In this document: positions 1 to 5,350 of the stretch, in pieces
Layout of the letters: the number at the start of each line of letters is the position of its first letter
Numbering within the stretch: the first letter of the stretch is position 1
Source of the DNA: an uncultured Eubacteriales bacterium
GTDB taxonomy: Bacteria > Bacillota_A > Clostridia > Oscillospirales > CAG-272
DNA: 5,350 nucleotides
Assembly (NCBI GenBank): GCA_900555345.1
Contig: USKS01000124.1
Span: 1-5,350, forward strand
Direction: 5' to 3'
Translations under genes and position numbers: made by a program
The notes under the pieces: model-generated
The model's database searches: none
Seen by the model: the letters and a program-made list of their open reading frames with translations, nothing else
Told to the model about the DNA's origin: nothing

Positions 1-264
1 GCCGATAAACATCGGGTCTGCCGCAACGTTAAGGCCGACGTGCTTCATGGCGCAGAAGGAGCGCGCGCCGCCTACCGACGCGCCGAGAGCTGCTTCAAGA
101 GCAACTTTTTCGTTAGGCGCCCATTCCGCATATATTTCATCGTATTTTGCGGCAAACTCCGTTATCTCCGTGCTGGGTGTGCCCGGATAGCTGGAGACAA
201 AGCGAACGCCTGCCTCGTAAAGTCCGCGGGCGACGGCTTCGTTGCCGAGCATGATTTTTTTCAT
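1..264 (-). CDS. iorA: Indolepyruvate:ferredoxin oxidoreductase, alpha subunit (5' part, cut by window edge)
   Basis: This is the N-terminal 88 residues of IorA, the thiamine-diphosphate-binding subunit of an oxygen-sensitive cytoplasmic enzyme that oxidatively decarboxylates aryl-pyruvates (from Trp, Phe and Tyr transamination) to aryl-acetyl-CoA while reducing ferredoxin. The translation starts MKKIMLGNEAVARGLYEAGV and carries the family hallmarks SSYPGTPSTEI (residues 24-34), WAPNEKVALEAALGAS (48-63, with the Glu of the pyrimidine-binding domain) and MKHVGLNVAADP (73-84). The start at 264 is supported by AAAGGA at 279-274, nine bases upstream; an in-frame ATG four codons later is less well placed. 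Full-length IorA is about 580-600 residues and ends in a ferredoxin-like cluster domain, so most of the gene lies left of the window. A beta subunit (iorB) is usually next to it but cannot be seen here. The frame is open to the window edge with no sign of damage. Confidence 0.95.
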   Translation of the reverse strand, partial: MKKIMLGNEAVARGLYEAGVRFVSSYPGTPSTEITEFAAKYDEIYAEWAPNEKVALEAALGASVGGARSFCAMKHVGLNVAADPMFIG

Positions 265-323
265 TTTTCAAGGTCCTTTCCGTATCTTCCGTTTCAACAT
301 CCTGTCAAAGGAAACAATACTCC

Positions 324-340
324 ATAATATTCAATATTAT
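324..340. repeat. 17-base AT palindrome over iorA -10/start site (candidate operator)
   Basis: ATAATATT (324-331), a single C (332), then AATATTAT (333-340) is a perfect 8-bp inverted repeat. It overlaps the last bases of the iorA -10 box and the predicted transcription start, where a bound repressor would block RNA polymerase. The half-site ATAATATT recurs at 454-461 within the -10 region of the opposite promoter. Chance is possible because the region is AT-rich, so the operator role is inference. Confidence 0.4.
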
Positions 341-367
341 TATATATTCCGAGCGCGTCCGTGTCAA
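339..367 (-). promoter_or_regulatory. Consensus housekeeping promoter for iorA
   Basis: On the minus strand TTGACA (367-362) and TATAAT (344-339) both match the sigma-70/sigma-A consensus exactly and are separated by the ideal 17 bases. Transcription should start near 332, giving a leader of roughly 70 bases before the iorA start at 264. A promoter this strong usually implies repression or another control layer, and an AT-rich palindrome overlaps its -10 end. Confidence 0.85.
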
Positions 368-392
368 GGTATGACGAGATAAATAAAGGCGC

Positions 393-419
393 GCCGAGGG
401 GCAATATTTGCCCGTCGGC
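393..419. repeat. 27-base interrupted palindrome between divergent promoters
   Basis: GCCGA (393-397), G, GGGCAA (399-404), loop TAT (405-407), TTGCCC (408-413), G, TCGGC (415-419) pair as two blocks of 5 and 6 bp around one G-G mismatch; one more C-G pair can form at 392/420. It sits between the iorA -35 box (362-367) and the plus-strand -35 box (432-437). It is followed on the plus strand by GGCAGTTTTT. It could be a regulator binding site serving both promoters or a terminator-like structure that blocks read-through; the sequence does not decide between these. Confidence 0.55.
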
Positions 420-431
420 GGCAGTTTTTCA

Positions 432-460
432 TTGACTCGGAGGGTATAATGTGATAATAT
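432..460 (+). promoter_or_regulatory. Promoter of the ThyX-like/CDF operon
   Basis: TTGACT (432-437), a 17-base spacer, then TAATAT (455-460). The predicted start of transcription is near 467, about 25 bases before the chosen ATG at 493. This placement argues against a GTG at 451 as the start codon, because it would lie upstream of the transcript. The TATAAT at 445-450 is only seven bases from the -35 box and does not fit as its partner. Confidence 0.7.
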
Positions 461-492
461 TAAGTAAATATACCCCCAACGGAGGCTACGCG

Positions 493-1134
493 ATGATAAC
501 GATAGAGAAAACGAAGGTCATGAACCTTGAGGCTGCCGTCCGCGGCATGAGAAATCCCATGAACAGCTGGGCAAACAGCGACAGCTACTATAACGAGAAC
601 GGCGAATACGTCCTCGGTGAGGCGGATATAAAGCGCGCGCACGCGCTTTCCGTTTCCGGCAGCGACCACAGAAAATATCTGAGAATGATCTTCGTCTCCG
701 TTGACATAACAGCGCCTCTGTATTGGTGGAAAGAGTACGACACCTACAAGGTGGGCACGGTGGCAAATTCCTGCTCCACCATGCATAAAATTCATTCAAA
801 GCCTTTCTCCCGCGAGGATTTCAGCTGCGACAGAATGAGCGACGCGGCTCTTGCGTGCCTTGACGGTGTGATAAGCTGTCTTGAGGGCTTTCGCCTTGAG
901 TATGTCGAAACAAAGGCGCGCGCCCCCTGGGACGATATGATACAGCTTCTTCCTTCGTCGTATAACCAGAAACGCACCTGCACTCTTAACTACGAGAACC
1001 TTATCAACATATACTATGCAAGAAGAAACCACAAGCTTCCCGAATGGCATGAGGTGTGCCGCTGGATAGAGGGTCTGCCTTATGCAAAGGAGCTTATTCT
1101 TATAAGGAATGAGGATAATGACTCAAACAAATGA
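493..1134 (+). CDS. Divergent ThyX-like (flavin-dependent thymidylate synthase fold) protein, function unknown
   Basis: A 213-residue protein, probably cytoplasmic: no signal peptide or membrane segment is evident. ATG 493 is preceded by GGAGG (481-485) at seven bases, an ideal site; the frame is open back to GTG 451 but that overlaps the -10 box. By eye it aligns with ThyX in two places. DITAP (71-75) and what follows match the strand and helix leading into the ThyX motif. LLPSSYNQKRTCTLNYENL (152-170) with NIYYARRNH (172-180) and W185 match the ThyX C-terminal LP...T...LNARSLMNFLNLR...W region. However, the signature RHRxxSxNExSxR falls on TYKVGTVANSCST (84-96): RHR becomes TYK and the key Ser and Arg are absent, and the Arg of NARSL is Glu (E168). 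True ThyX makes dTMP from dUMP using FAD and methylenetetrahydrofolate; this protein may not. It overlaps the downstream CDF gene by 17 bases. The fold assignment is inference from remembered family sequences; no function is assigned. Confidence 0.75.
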   Translation: MITIEKTKVMNLEAAVRGMRNPMNSWANSDSYYNENGEYVLGEADIKRAHALSVSGSDHRKYLRMIFVSVDITAPLYWWKEYDTYKVGTVANSCSTMHKIHSKPFSREDFSCDRMSDAALACLDGVISCLEGFRLEYVETKARAPWDDMIQLLPSSYNQKRTCTLNYENLINIYYARRNHKLPEWHEVCRWIEGLPYAKELILIRNEDNDSNK

Positions 1135-2287
1135 AAATAATGCGCGGCTCGCCGTCGGGCGCCACGCGGGTATTGTCGGCATTTGCGCAAATGTGCTGCT
1201 TTTCGCTTTCAAGCTTTCGGTGGGGTTGCTCACGTCAAGCGTTGCCATTGTTGCCGATGCCGTAAACAATCTGTCGGACGCGGGCTCATCCGTGTTTGTG
1301 CTGGTCGGATATGCCATGTCCGGCAAGCCCGCGGATAAAAAGCATCCGTACGGGCACGCGCGTATAGAGTATCTCTGCGGGCTGTTTATATCGGTGATCA
1401 TCACCGTGCTCGGCATAGAGCTGCTCCGCTCCGGAGTGCAGCAGCTGTTTTCCGGCACGGGCGGTGCGCAGTTCGGCAAACTTACGTTTATCGTTATGGG
1501 CGTTGCAGTCGCTGTAAAGCTTATCATGGCGCTGTTTTACCGTTTGTCCGCCAAAAAGATAGACTCTCAGGCACTGCGTGCCTCATCGGTTGACAGCATG
1601 GGCGACGCTGCCGCTTCAATGGCGGTCATGGCGGGCATGCTGCTCAGCAAATACACCGGTCCGCTTACCGATGCGGTCCTGGGCTGCGCGATCGCGGTCT
1701 ATATTATAGTCATGGGCATAAAGCTTGTTTATGAGGCGTCGGATACTCTTATCGGCAAAGCGCCGGATGCGGATTTCGTGGCAGGCATTGCCGAAAAAAT
1801 ACGCTCGTACGACGGTGTTATCGGCATACACGATCTTGTGGTGCACAGCTACGGCGCGGGCCGCTGCTTTGTCTCCGCGCACGTTGAGGTGGATGCCGAG
1901 CGCGACATTATGCAGTCCCACGATCTCGTGGACAATATTGAGGACGATTTTCGCCGTGAGCGCGGCATACAGCTTGTAATACACATGGATCCCGTGCAGT
2001 GCTCGGACCCGCGGGTTAGCGCCGTAAAGGCACAGACGGCGGATATTCTTTCGCAGATCTCTGCGGAATATTCAAGCCCCGCTTCAATGCATGATTTCCG
2101 CGTTGTGTTCGGTGTCACGCACTCAAATCTAATATTTGACGTTGCCGTGACGGACGAATTTCCTCTGAGCGACGAAAAGCTTTGCGAGGTTCTGAATGCA
2201 GAGGTGAAGAAGCTTGACCCCGCTTACAATGCGGTCATAACCGTTGACAGGGATTACTGCACGGAGCGCTTCGGCAAAAAAATGTAA
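1118..2287 (+). CDS. Cation diffusion facilitator family exporter, probably Mn(II)-type
   Basis: A 389-residue inner-membrane metal/proton antiporter of the CDF (YiiP/MntE/CzcD) family. Six membrane segments lie at about 18-38, 42-67, 83-104, 121-141, 160-178 and 186-205. The family motif HPYGHARIEYL is at 76-86. The transport site reads N50-xxx-D54 in segment 2 and D159-xxx-D163 in segment 5; N-D/D-D is the set known from pneumococcal MntE-type Mn exporters, whereas Zn exporters carry His. The cytoplasmic domain (about 210-292) keeps H238, H255, H268, H289 and D291, matching the YiiP binuclear metal site. About 95 further residues resemble a second copy of that domain, making it longer than the usual 290-310 residue CDF. 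ATG 1118 is chosen over ATG 1109 because AAGGA (1104-1108) is nine bases away, whereas 1109 touches it. The start lies inside the upstream gene, suggesting translational coupling. No metal riboswitch is seen. Family is near certain; manganese specificity is inferred from the motif. Confidence 0.95.
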   Translation: MTQTNENNARLAVGRHAGIVGICANVLLFAFKLSVGLLTSSVAIVADAVNNLSDAGSSVFVLVGYAMSGKPADKKHPYGHARIEYLCGLFISVIITVLGIELLRSGVQQLFSGTGGAQFGKLTFIVMGVAVAVKLIMALFYRLSAKKIDSQALRASSVDSMGDAAASMAVMAGMLLSKYTGPLTDAVLGCAIAVYIIVMGIKLVYEASDTLIGKAPDADFVAGIAEKIRSYDGVIGIHDLVVHSYGAGRCFVSAHVEVDAERDIMQSHDLVDNIEDDFRRERGIQLVIHMDPVQCSDPRVSAVKAQTADILSQISAEYSSPASMHDFRVVFGVTHSNLIFDVAVTDEFPLSDEKLCEVLNAEVKKLDPAYNAVITVDRDYCTERFGKKM

Positions 2288-2292
2288 CAAAA

Positions 2293-2340
2293 CGGCTGCC
2301 GACACCTTATAAAGAAGGTGTCGGCAGCCGCTTTTGCTTT
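2293..2340. terminator. Bidirectional terminator between converging genes
   Basis: A perfect 16-bp stem (2293-2308 with 2315-2330) closes a six-base loop ATAAAG. On the plus strand it is followed by CTTTTGCTTT, terminating the CDF operon six bases after its stop codon. On the minus strand it is followed by TTTTGTTACATTTTTTT, able to terminate the thioesterase gene, whose stop is at 2351-2353. Confidence 0.95.
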
Positions 2341-2350
2341 ACGGGGATTT

Positions 2351-3073
2351 TTACAGCTTTTCCGTCAGAATCTCGGCTTCGACGTTCGTCTTTCCGCCTT
2401 CGCGGACGGTGCGGAAAACGTATGCGCCGTCGCCCGTGCGTCCCATATAGACCTTCAGGCTTTCGCCGAGGCGGGCTTCTCCGCAGTAGTTTATGCTGAA
2501 CTTTATGACCCGCAGGCCGCGCATGTCGGGAATGTATCCGCACAGAATATCGCCGTAGCGCGTGTTGTTCATGTGCCCGTTTATATCAACGTCCTGATAT
2601 TCAACCGTGCGCTCACCTACAAGTGCGAGAGGCACGTCGGCGGGCAGGCGGAAATGAGAGGGCATATCAAGCTCAAGGGGCTCGTCAACACAATAGTTGT
2701 TGGGAAAATCGGAAACGCGGATAAGTCTGCCGCTTACGGTATCCAGAAGCGCCCATATGGAGGATGCTTCTGCGATTTTTTTGCCGTCCCGCTCAACGCT
2801 GTAGCATCTGTTGAACGAAACGCCCGTTGAGTCGCACGCCCATGTGGATGCCTTGATTTTGTCGTGCGCGTACAGCTTGCCGTATATGCTGACGGCAAGG
2901 CGAGATATCACAAAAGCCTTGCCCTGTGAGTGCAGCTTGTCGTAAGAGGGACCCTCGCCCGCCATCTGACAGTGGGCGCAGTCCTGTATATAGCGCATTA
3001 TGCCCGTAAGACTGACGATATCGTTGATATCGGTGTCGTGAGCATTTACAGTATAGCTTTCAGTCCATTTCAT
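2351..3073 (-). CDS. Acyl-ACP thioesterase (FatA/FatB-like, double hotdog)
   Basis: A 240-residue cytoplasmic enzyme that hydrolyses acyl-acyl carrier protein, releasing free fatty acid from type II fatty-acid synthesis. It has the two tandem hotdog domains of the family: about residues 1-128 (YTVNAHDTDINDIVSLTGI near the N-terminus) and 150-240. The second domain holds the catalytic stretch VEYQDVDINGHMNNTRY (157-173). By alignment with plant FatB, D163, N165, H167 and E199 correspond to its catalytic Asp/Asn/His/Glu set. Bacterial members are normally 230-250 residues, so this is full length. ATG at 3073-3071 is preceded by GGAG at eight bases. It is alone on its strand, with its own promoter and a shared terminator, so it is probably monocistronic. 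Chain-length preference cannot be read from the sequence. In gut Clostridia such enzymes are common but their physiological role is poorly defined. Confidence 0.92.
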   Translation of the reverse strand: MKWTESYTVNAHDTDINDIVSLTGIMRYIQDCAHCQMAGEGPSYDKLHSQGKAFVISRLAVSIYGKLYAHDKIKASTWACDSTGVSFNRCYSVERDGKKIAEASSIWALLDTVSGRLIRVSDFPNNYCVDEPLELDMPSHFRLPADVPLALVGERTVEYQDVDINGHMNNTRYGDILCGYIPDMRGLRVIKFSINYCGEARLGESLKVYMGRTGDGAYVFRTVREGGKTNVEAEILTEKL

Positions 3074-3103
3074 AAAAGTATCTCCGTTAATTACATTGAT
3101 TTA

Positions 3104-3132
3104 ATTTTATAATTATTGCCCGATTTTTTCAA
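3104..3132 (-). promoter_or_regulatory. Promoter of the thioesterase gene
   Basis: On the minus strand TTGAAA (3132-3127), a 17-base spacer and TAAAAT (3109-3104) form a good housekeeping promoter. The predicted start is near 3097, leaving a leader of about 24 bases that contains the GGAG site. TATAAA two bases upstream is an alternative -10 box with a 15-base spacer. Confidence 0.6.
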
Positions 3133-3189
3133 GCCGGAAAGTGTAAATAAAAATTTTTTACCATAACAACAAATTTACCTTTCATATTG

Positions 3190-3218
3190 TTGAACTTGTG
3201 TGCAATTTGTGGTAATAT
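3190..3218 (+). promoter_or_regulatory. Promoter of fucI
   Basis: TTGAAC (3190-3195), a 17-base spacer and TAATAT (3213-3218). Transcription should begin near 3225, giving a leader of about 34 bases. I find no convincing catabolite-control (cre) site; an imperfect inverted repeat related to AATTTGTGGTAA flanks this promoter (3158-3175 and 3204-3215). Confidence 0.65.
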
Positions 3219-3258
3219 ATATGTGAAAAATTACTTCTGTGAAAGGAATATTCATATT

Positions 3259-5055
3259 ATGGCTAAAAACAGACTTGTGGGCGAATATCCCGTTATAGGC
3301 ATACGCCCCACCATTGACGGCCGCCGAGGAGCGCTGAAGGTTCGCGAATCCCTCGAGGATCAGACCATGAACATGGCGAAAAGCGCCGCAAAGCTTTTCA
3401 CCGAAAATCTTCGCTATTCAAACGGCGAGCCCGTAAAGGTCGTTATTGCCGACACTACTATCGGCAGAGTGGGCGAGGCTGCGGCGTGCGCCGAGAAGTT
3501 CAGACGCGAGGGCGTTGACATCACGCTGACCGTCACTCCCTGCTGGTGCTACGGCGCGGAGACGATGGACATGGACCGCAACACCATTAAAGCCGTATGG
3601 GGCTTTAACGGCACTGAGCGCCCCGGCGCGGTTTATCTGGCGTCCGTTCTGGCGACCCACGCGCAGAAGGGCCTGCCCGCTTTCGGCATCTACGGCCACG
3701 ATGTTCAGAGCGCCGACGCTACCGAGATCCCCGAGGACGTTAAGGTAAAGCTTCTGCGTTTCGGCCGCGCGGCAGTAGCCTGCGCAACCATGCGCGGCAA
3801 ATCCTATCTGCAGATAGGCTCTATCTGCATGGGTATCGGCGGCTCTATCATAGATTCCGCATTTATCGAGGAATACCTGGGCATGAGAGTTGAATCCGTT
3901 GACGAGGTGGAGATCATCCGCCGCATGACCGAGGGCATATACGATCACGACGAGTACGAAAAGGCTCTCAAATGGACGCGCGAAAAGTGCAAAGAGGGCT
4001 TTGACAAGAACCCCGCGGAGCTTCAGCGCGACCGCGCTCATAAGGACAGCGACTGGGAATTTGTCGTCAAGATGATGGTCATCATCAAGGACCTTATGTG
4101 CGGAAACAAGAATCTTCCCGCAGGCGCGGAAGAAGAAATGGTAGGCCACAACGCGCTTGCGGCAGGCTTCCAGGGTCAGCGCCAGTGGACAGACTTCTAT
4201 CCCAACTGCGACTTCCCCGAGGCGCTGCTCAATACGTCTTTTGACTGGAACGGCGCAAGAGAGCCCTACGTTCTCGCAACGGAGAACGACGTTCTCAACG
4301 GTCTCGGAATGATGTTCATGAAGCTGCTCACAAACCGTGCGCAGATATTTGCGGACGTTCGTACATACTGGAGCGCCGACGCGGTAAAGGCCGCATCCGG
4401 CTACGACATTGAGGGCAAGGCTCGCGAGGCGGGCGGATTTATCCACCTTATCAACTCCGGCGCGGCTTGCCTTGACGCCTGCGGCGCGGTCAAGGACGAA
4501 AACGGCAACGCTGTCATGAAGCCCTGGTACGATATGACCGACGCGGACTGCGACGAAATCATGAAGAACGTTACCTGGAACTATGCCGATCTGGGATATT
4601 TCAGAGGCGGCGGATTCTCCAGCCGTTTCTGCACCGACGCGGAAATGCCCGTTACCATGATAAGACTCAACCTTGTAAAGGGTCTCGGACCGATGCTTCA
4701 GATAGCGGAGGGCTGGACTGTACGCCTGCCCGAGGAGGTCAACGAGATCCTCTGGAAGCGCACTGACTACACATGGCCCAGCACATGGTTCGCTCCCCGC
4801 ATTACCGGCAAGGGCGCGTTCAAGAGCGCGTATGACGTTATGAACAACTGGGGCGCAAACCACGGTGCAATAAGCTACGGTCATATAGGCGCGGATCTTA
4901 TTACGATGTGCTCCATGCTGCGCATTCCCGTAGCAATGCATAACGTTCCCGAAGAGGATATATTCCGTCCCGCAAGCTTCAACGCATTCGGTATGGATAA
5001 AGAGGGCCAGGATTTCCGCGCATGCGCGGCATACGGACCCATGTACAAAAAATAA
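3259..5055 (+). CDS. fucI: L-fucose isomerase
   Basis: A 598-residue cytoplasmic, Mn-dependent aldose-ketose isomerase converting L-fucose to L-fuculose, the first committed step of fucose breakdown; the family also acts on D-arabinose. It aligns over its whole length with E. coli FucI (591 residues): [19 protein letters not shown] (13-31), [16 protein letters not shown] (91-106), [15 protein letters not shown] (114-128), [15 protein letters not shown] (298-312), and the [15 protein letters not shown] ending. E342 (in ATEND), D366 (in ADVRTYW) and H535 (in WGANHG) correspond to the E. coli metal ligands Glu337, Asp361 and His528, so it should be active. ATG 3259 is chosen because AAGGA (3243-3247) lies 11 bases upstream; the in-frame TTG at 3187 precedes the predicted transcript. 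A terminator follows 24 bases after the stop, and no fuculokinase, aldolase, mutarotase or transporter gene is adjacent in the window, so it appears to be expressed alone. Confidence 0.98.
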   Translation: MAKNRLVGEYPVIGIRPTIDGRRGALKVRESLEDQTMNMAKSAAKLFTENLRYSNGEPVKVVIADTTIGRVGEAAACAEKFRREGVDITLTVTPCWCYGAETMDMDRNTIKAVWGFNGTERPGAVYLASVLATHAQKGLPAFGIYGHDVQSADATEIPEDVKVKLLRFGRAAVACATMRGKSYLQIGSICMGIGGSIIDSAFIEEYLGMRVESVDEVEIIRRMTEGIYDHDEYEKALKWTREKCKEGFDKNPAELQRDRAHKDSDWEFVVKMMVIIKDLMCGNKNLPAGAEEEMVGHNALAAGFQGQRQWTDFYPNCDFPEALLNTSFDWNGAREPYVLATENDVLNGLGMMFMKLLTNRAQIFADVRTYWSADAVKAASGYDIEGKAREAGGFIHLINSGAACLDACGAVKDENGNAVMKPWYDMTDADCDEIMKNVTWNYADLGYFRGGGFSSRFCTDAEMPVTMIRLNLVKGLGPMLQIAEGWTVRLPEEVNEILWKRTDYTWPSTWFAPRITGKGAFKSAYDVMNNWGANHGAISYGHIGADLITMCSMLRIPVAMHNVPEEDIFRPASFNAFGMDKEGQDFRACAAYGPMYKK

Positions 5056-5078
5056 TTTGCACATGCAGATATAGTGAT

Positions 5079-5108
5079 AAGCGCGGAGCAGATGCTCCGC
5101 GCTTTTTT
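5079..5108 (+). terminator. Rho-independent terminator of fucI
   Basis: An 11-bp perfect stem (5079-5089 with 5094-5104), AAGCGCGGAGC pairing with GCTCCGCGCTT around the loop AGAT, followed by an unbroken T run to 5108. It sits 24 bases after the fucI stop codon and marks the end of that transcript. Confidence 0.95.
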
Positions 5109-5350
5109 CGAAGCTTCGGATAGTCGGATAGCTGACGGGTCATTTGCCGCGCCGCCGCTCGAATCCGCCTGTCTCCCCGCCGCAAGGCTCGCACACCGCG
5201 CACACATCGCCAGCGCCTGCACCGCTCAACAGCCGCGCCACATGCCTGTACCCCGCCTGCACCCGAATCCGCTCGTCTTCCCGCCGAAGTTATGGAACTG
5301 CAGACCTTTAGTTTTTATCAAAGCAATTCAAACTTTGTGGTTAGCCTTCC
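5109..5350. other. Region without a recognised gene; C-rich then AT-rich
   Basis: No recognisable protein or RNA was found. Just after the terminator are a 10-base palindrome CGAAGCTTCG (5109-5118) and a tandem CGGATAG repeat (5117-5123, 5125-5131). From about 5140 to 5290 the plus strand is strongly C-rich and G-poor. On the minus strand a frame is open from 5289 to a TGA at 5142-5140 (49 codons, with CAVCEPCGG), but it has no ribosome binding site or clear start, so it is at best a fragment. At about 5291 composition turns AT-rich, and ATG 5292 opens a frame (MELQTFSFYQ...) running off the edge, also without a ribosome binding site. It could be a decayed gene end or an interspersed repeat. 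Confidence 0.35.

Noticed and set aside
40..327. A 95-codon plus-strand open frame at the left edge
   Set aside because: It is antisense to the iorA start, which matches its family residue by residue.
451..492. GTG 451 as an upstream start for the ThyX-like protein
   Set aside because: It overlaps the predicted -10 box, and ATG 493 has an ideal GGAGG site seven bases away.
2288..2340. The long hairpin considered as a mobile-element end or small RNA
   Set aside because: A perfect stem with T-rich tails on both strands between converging genes is fully explained as a bidirectional terminator.
2318..2830. A 170-codon open frame on the plus strand opposite the thioesterase gene
   Set aside because: It starts inside the terminator stem, has no family resemblance and mirrors the thioesterase coding strand.
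3187..3258. TTG 3187 as an upstream start for fucI
   Set aside because: It lies before the -35 box; ATG 3259 has an AAGGA site and matches the family N-terminus.
3418..5064. A 548-codon open frame on the minus strand opposite fucI
   Set aside because: It lies almost wholly antisense to a certain fucI gene, has no recognisable domain or ribosome binding site, and reflects the codon usage of the real gene.
4881..5222. Arg- and Ala-rich minus-strand frames spanning the fucI end and its terminator
   Set aside because: They cross the fucI terminator and run antisense to the conserved FucI C-terminus, with no recognisable protein features.
5292..5350. A possible plus-strand gene start (MELQTFSFYQ...) at the right edge
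   Set aside because: Only 19 codons are visible and there is no ribosome binding site or promoter, so it is noted only within the 5109-5350 region.

Overview
The window looks like chromosomal DNA of an anaerobic, low-to-mid GC Gram-positive bacterium, most likely a gut-type member of the Clostridia. This rests on strong GGAGG-type ribosome binding sites, TTGACA/TATAAT-type promoters with 17-base spacers, hairpin-plus-T-run terminators, and gene content (indolepyruvate:ferredoxin oxidoreductase, L-fucose isomerase, a stand-alone acyl-ACP thioesterase). The genus cannot be named from the sequence alone.

Layout. (1) Bases 1-264, minus strand: the first 88 codons of iorA (indolepyruvate:ferredoxin oxidoreductase alpha subunit), cut by the left edge. 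(2) Bases 265-492: a divergent regulatory region with a full-consensus promoter for iorA, a good promoter for the plus-strand operon, an AT-rich 17-base palindrome over the iorA -10/start region, and a 27-base interrupted palindrome between the two promoters. (3) Bases 493-2287, plus strand: a two-gene overlapping operon. It encodes a divergent protein with a ThyX-like fold whose ThyX signature appears lost, then a cation diffusion facilitator (CDF) metal exporter with an N-D/D-D metal site (the type known from manganese exporters) and what looks like a duplicated cytoplasmic domain. (4) Bases 2293-2340: a very strong 16-bp terminator hairpin shared by two converging genes. (5) Bases 2351-3073, minus strand: a two-hotdog acyl-ACP thioesterase with its catalytic residues intact. 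(6) Bases 3074-3258: a second divergent promoter region. (7) Bases 3259-5055, plus strand: full-length fucI, apparently a single-gene unit ending in an 11-bp terminator. (8) Bases 5109-5350: no convincing gene; a strongly C-rich stretch changes abruptly to AT-rich sequence near 5291.

The genes do not form one pathway. They are four transcription units for amino-acid catabolism, metal homeostasis, fatty-acid release and deoxy-sugar use. The most unusual item is the ThyX-like protein of unknown role, translationally coupled to a CDF exporter. I see no CRISPR array, tRNA, rRNA, insertion sequence or obvious defence system.
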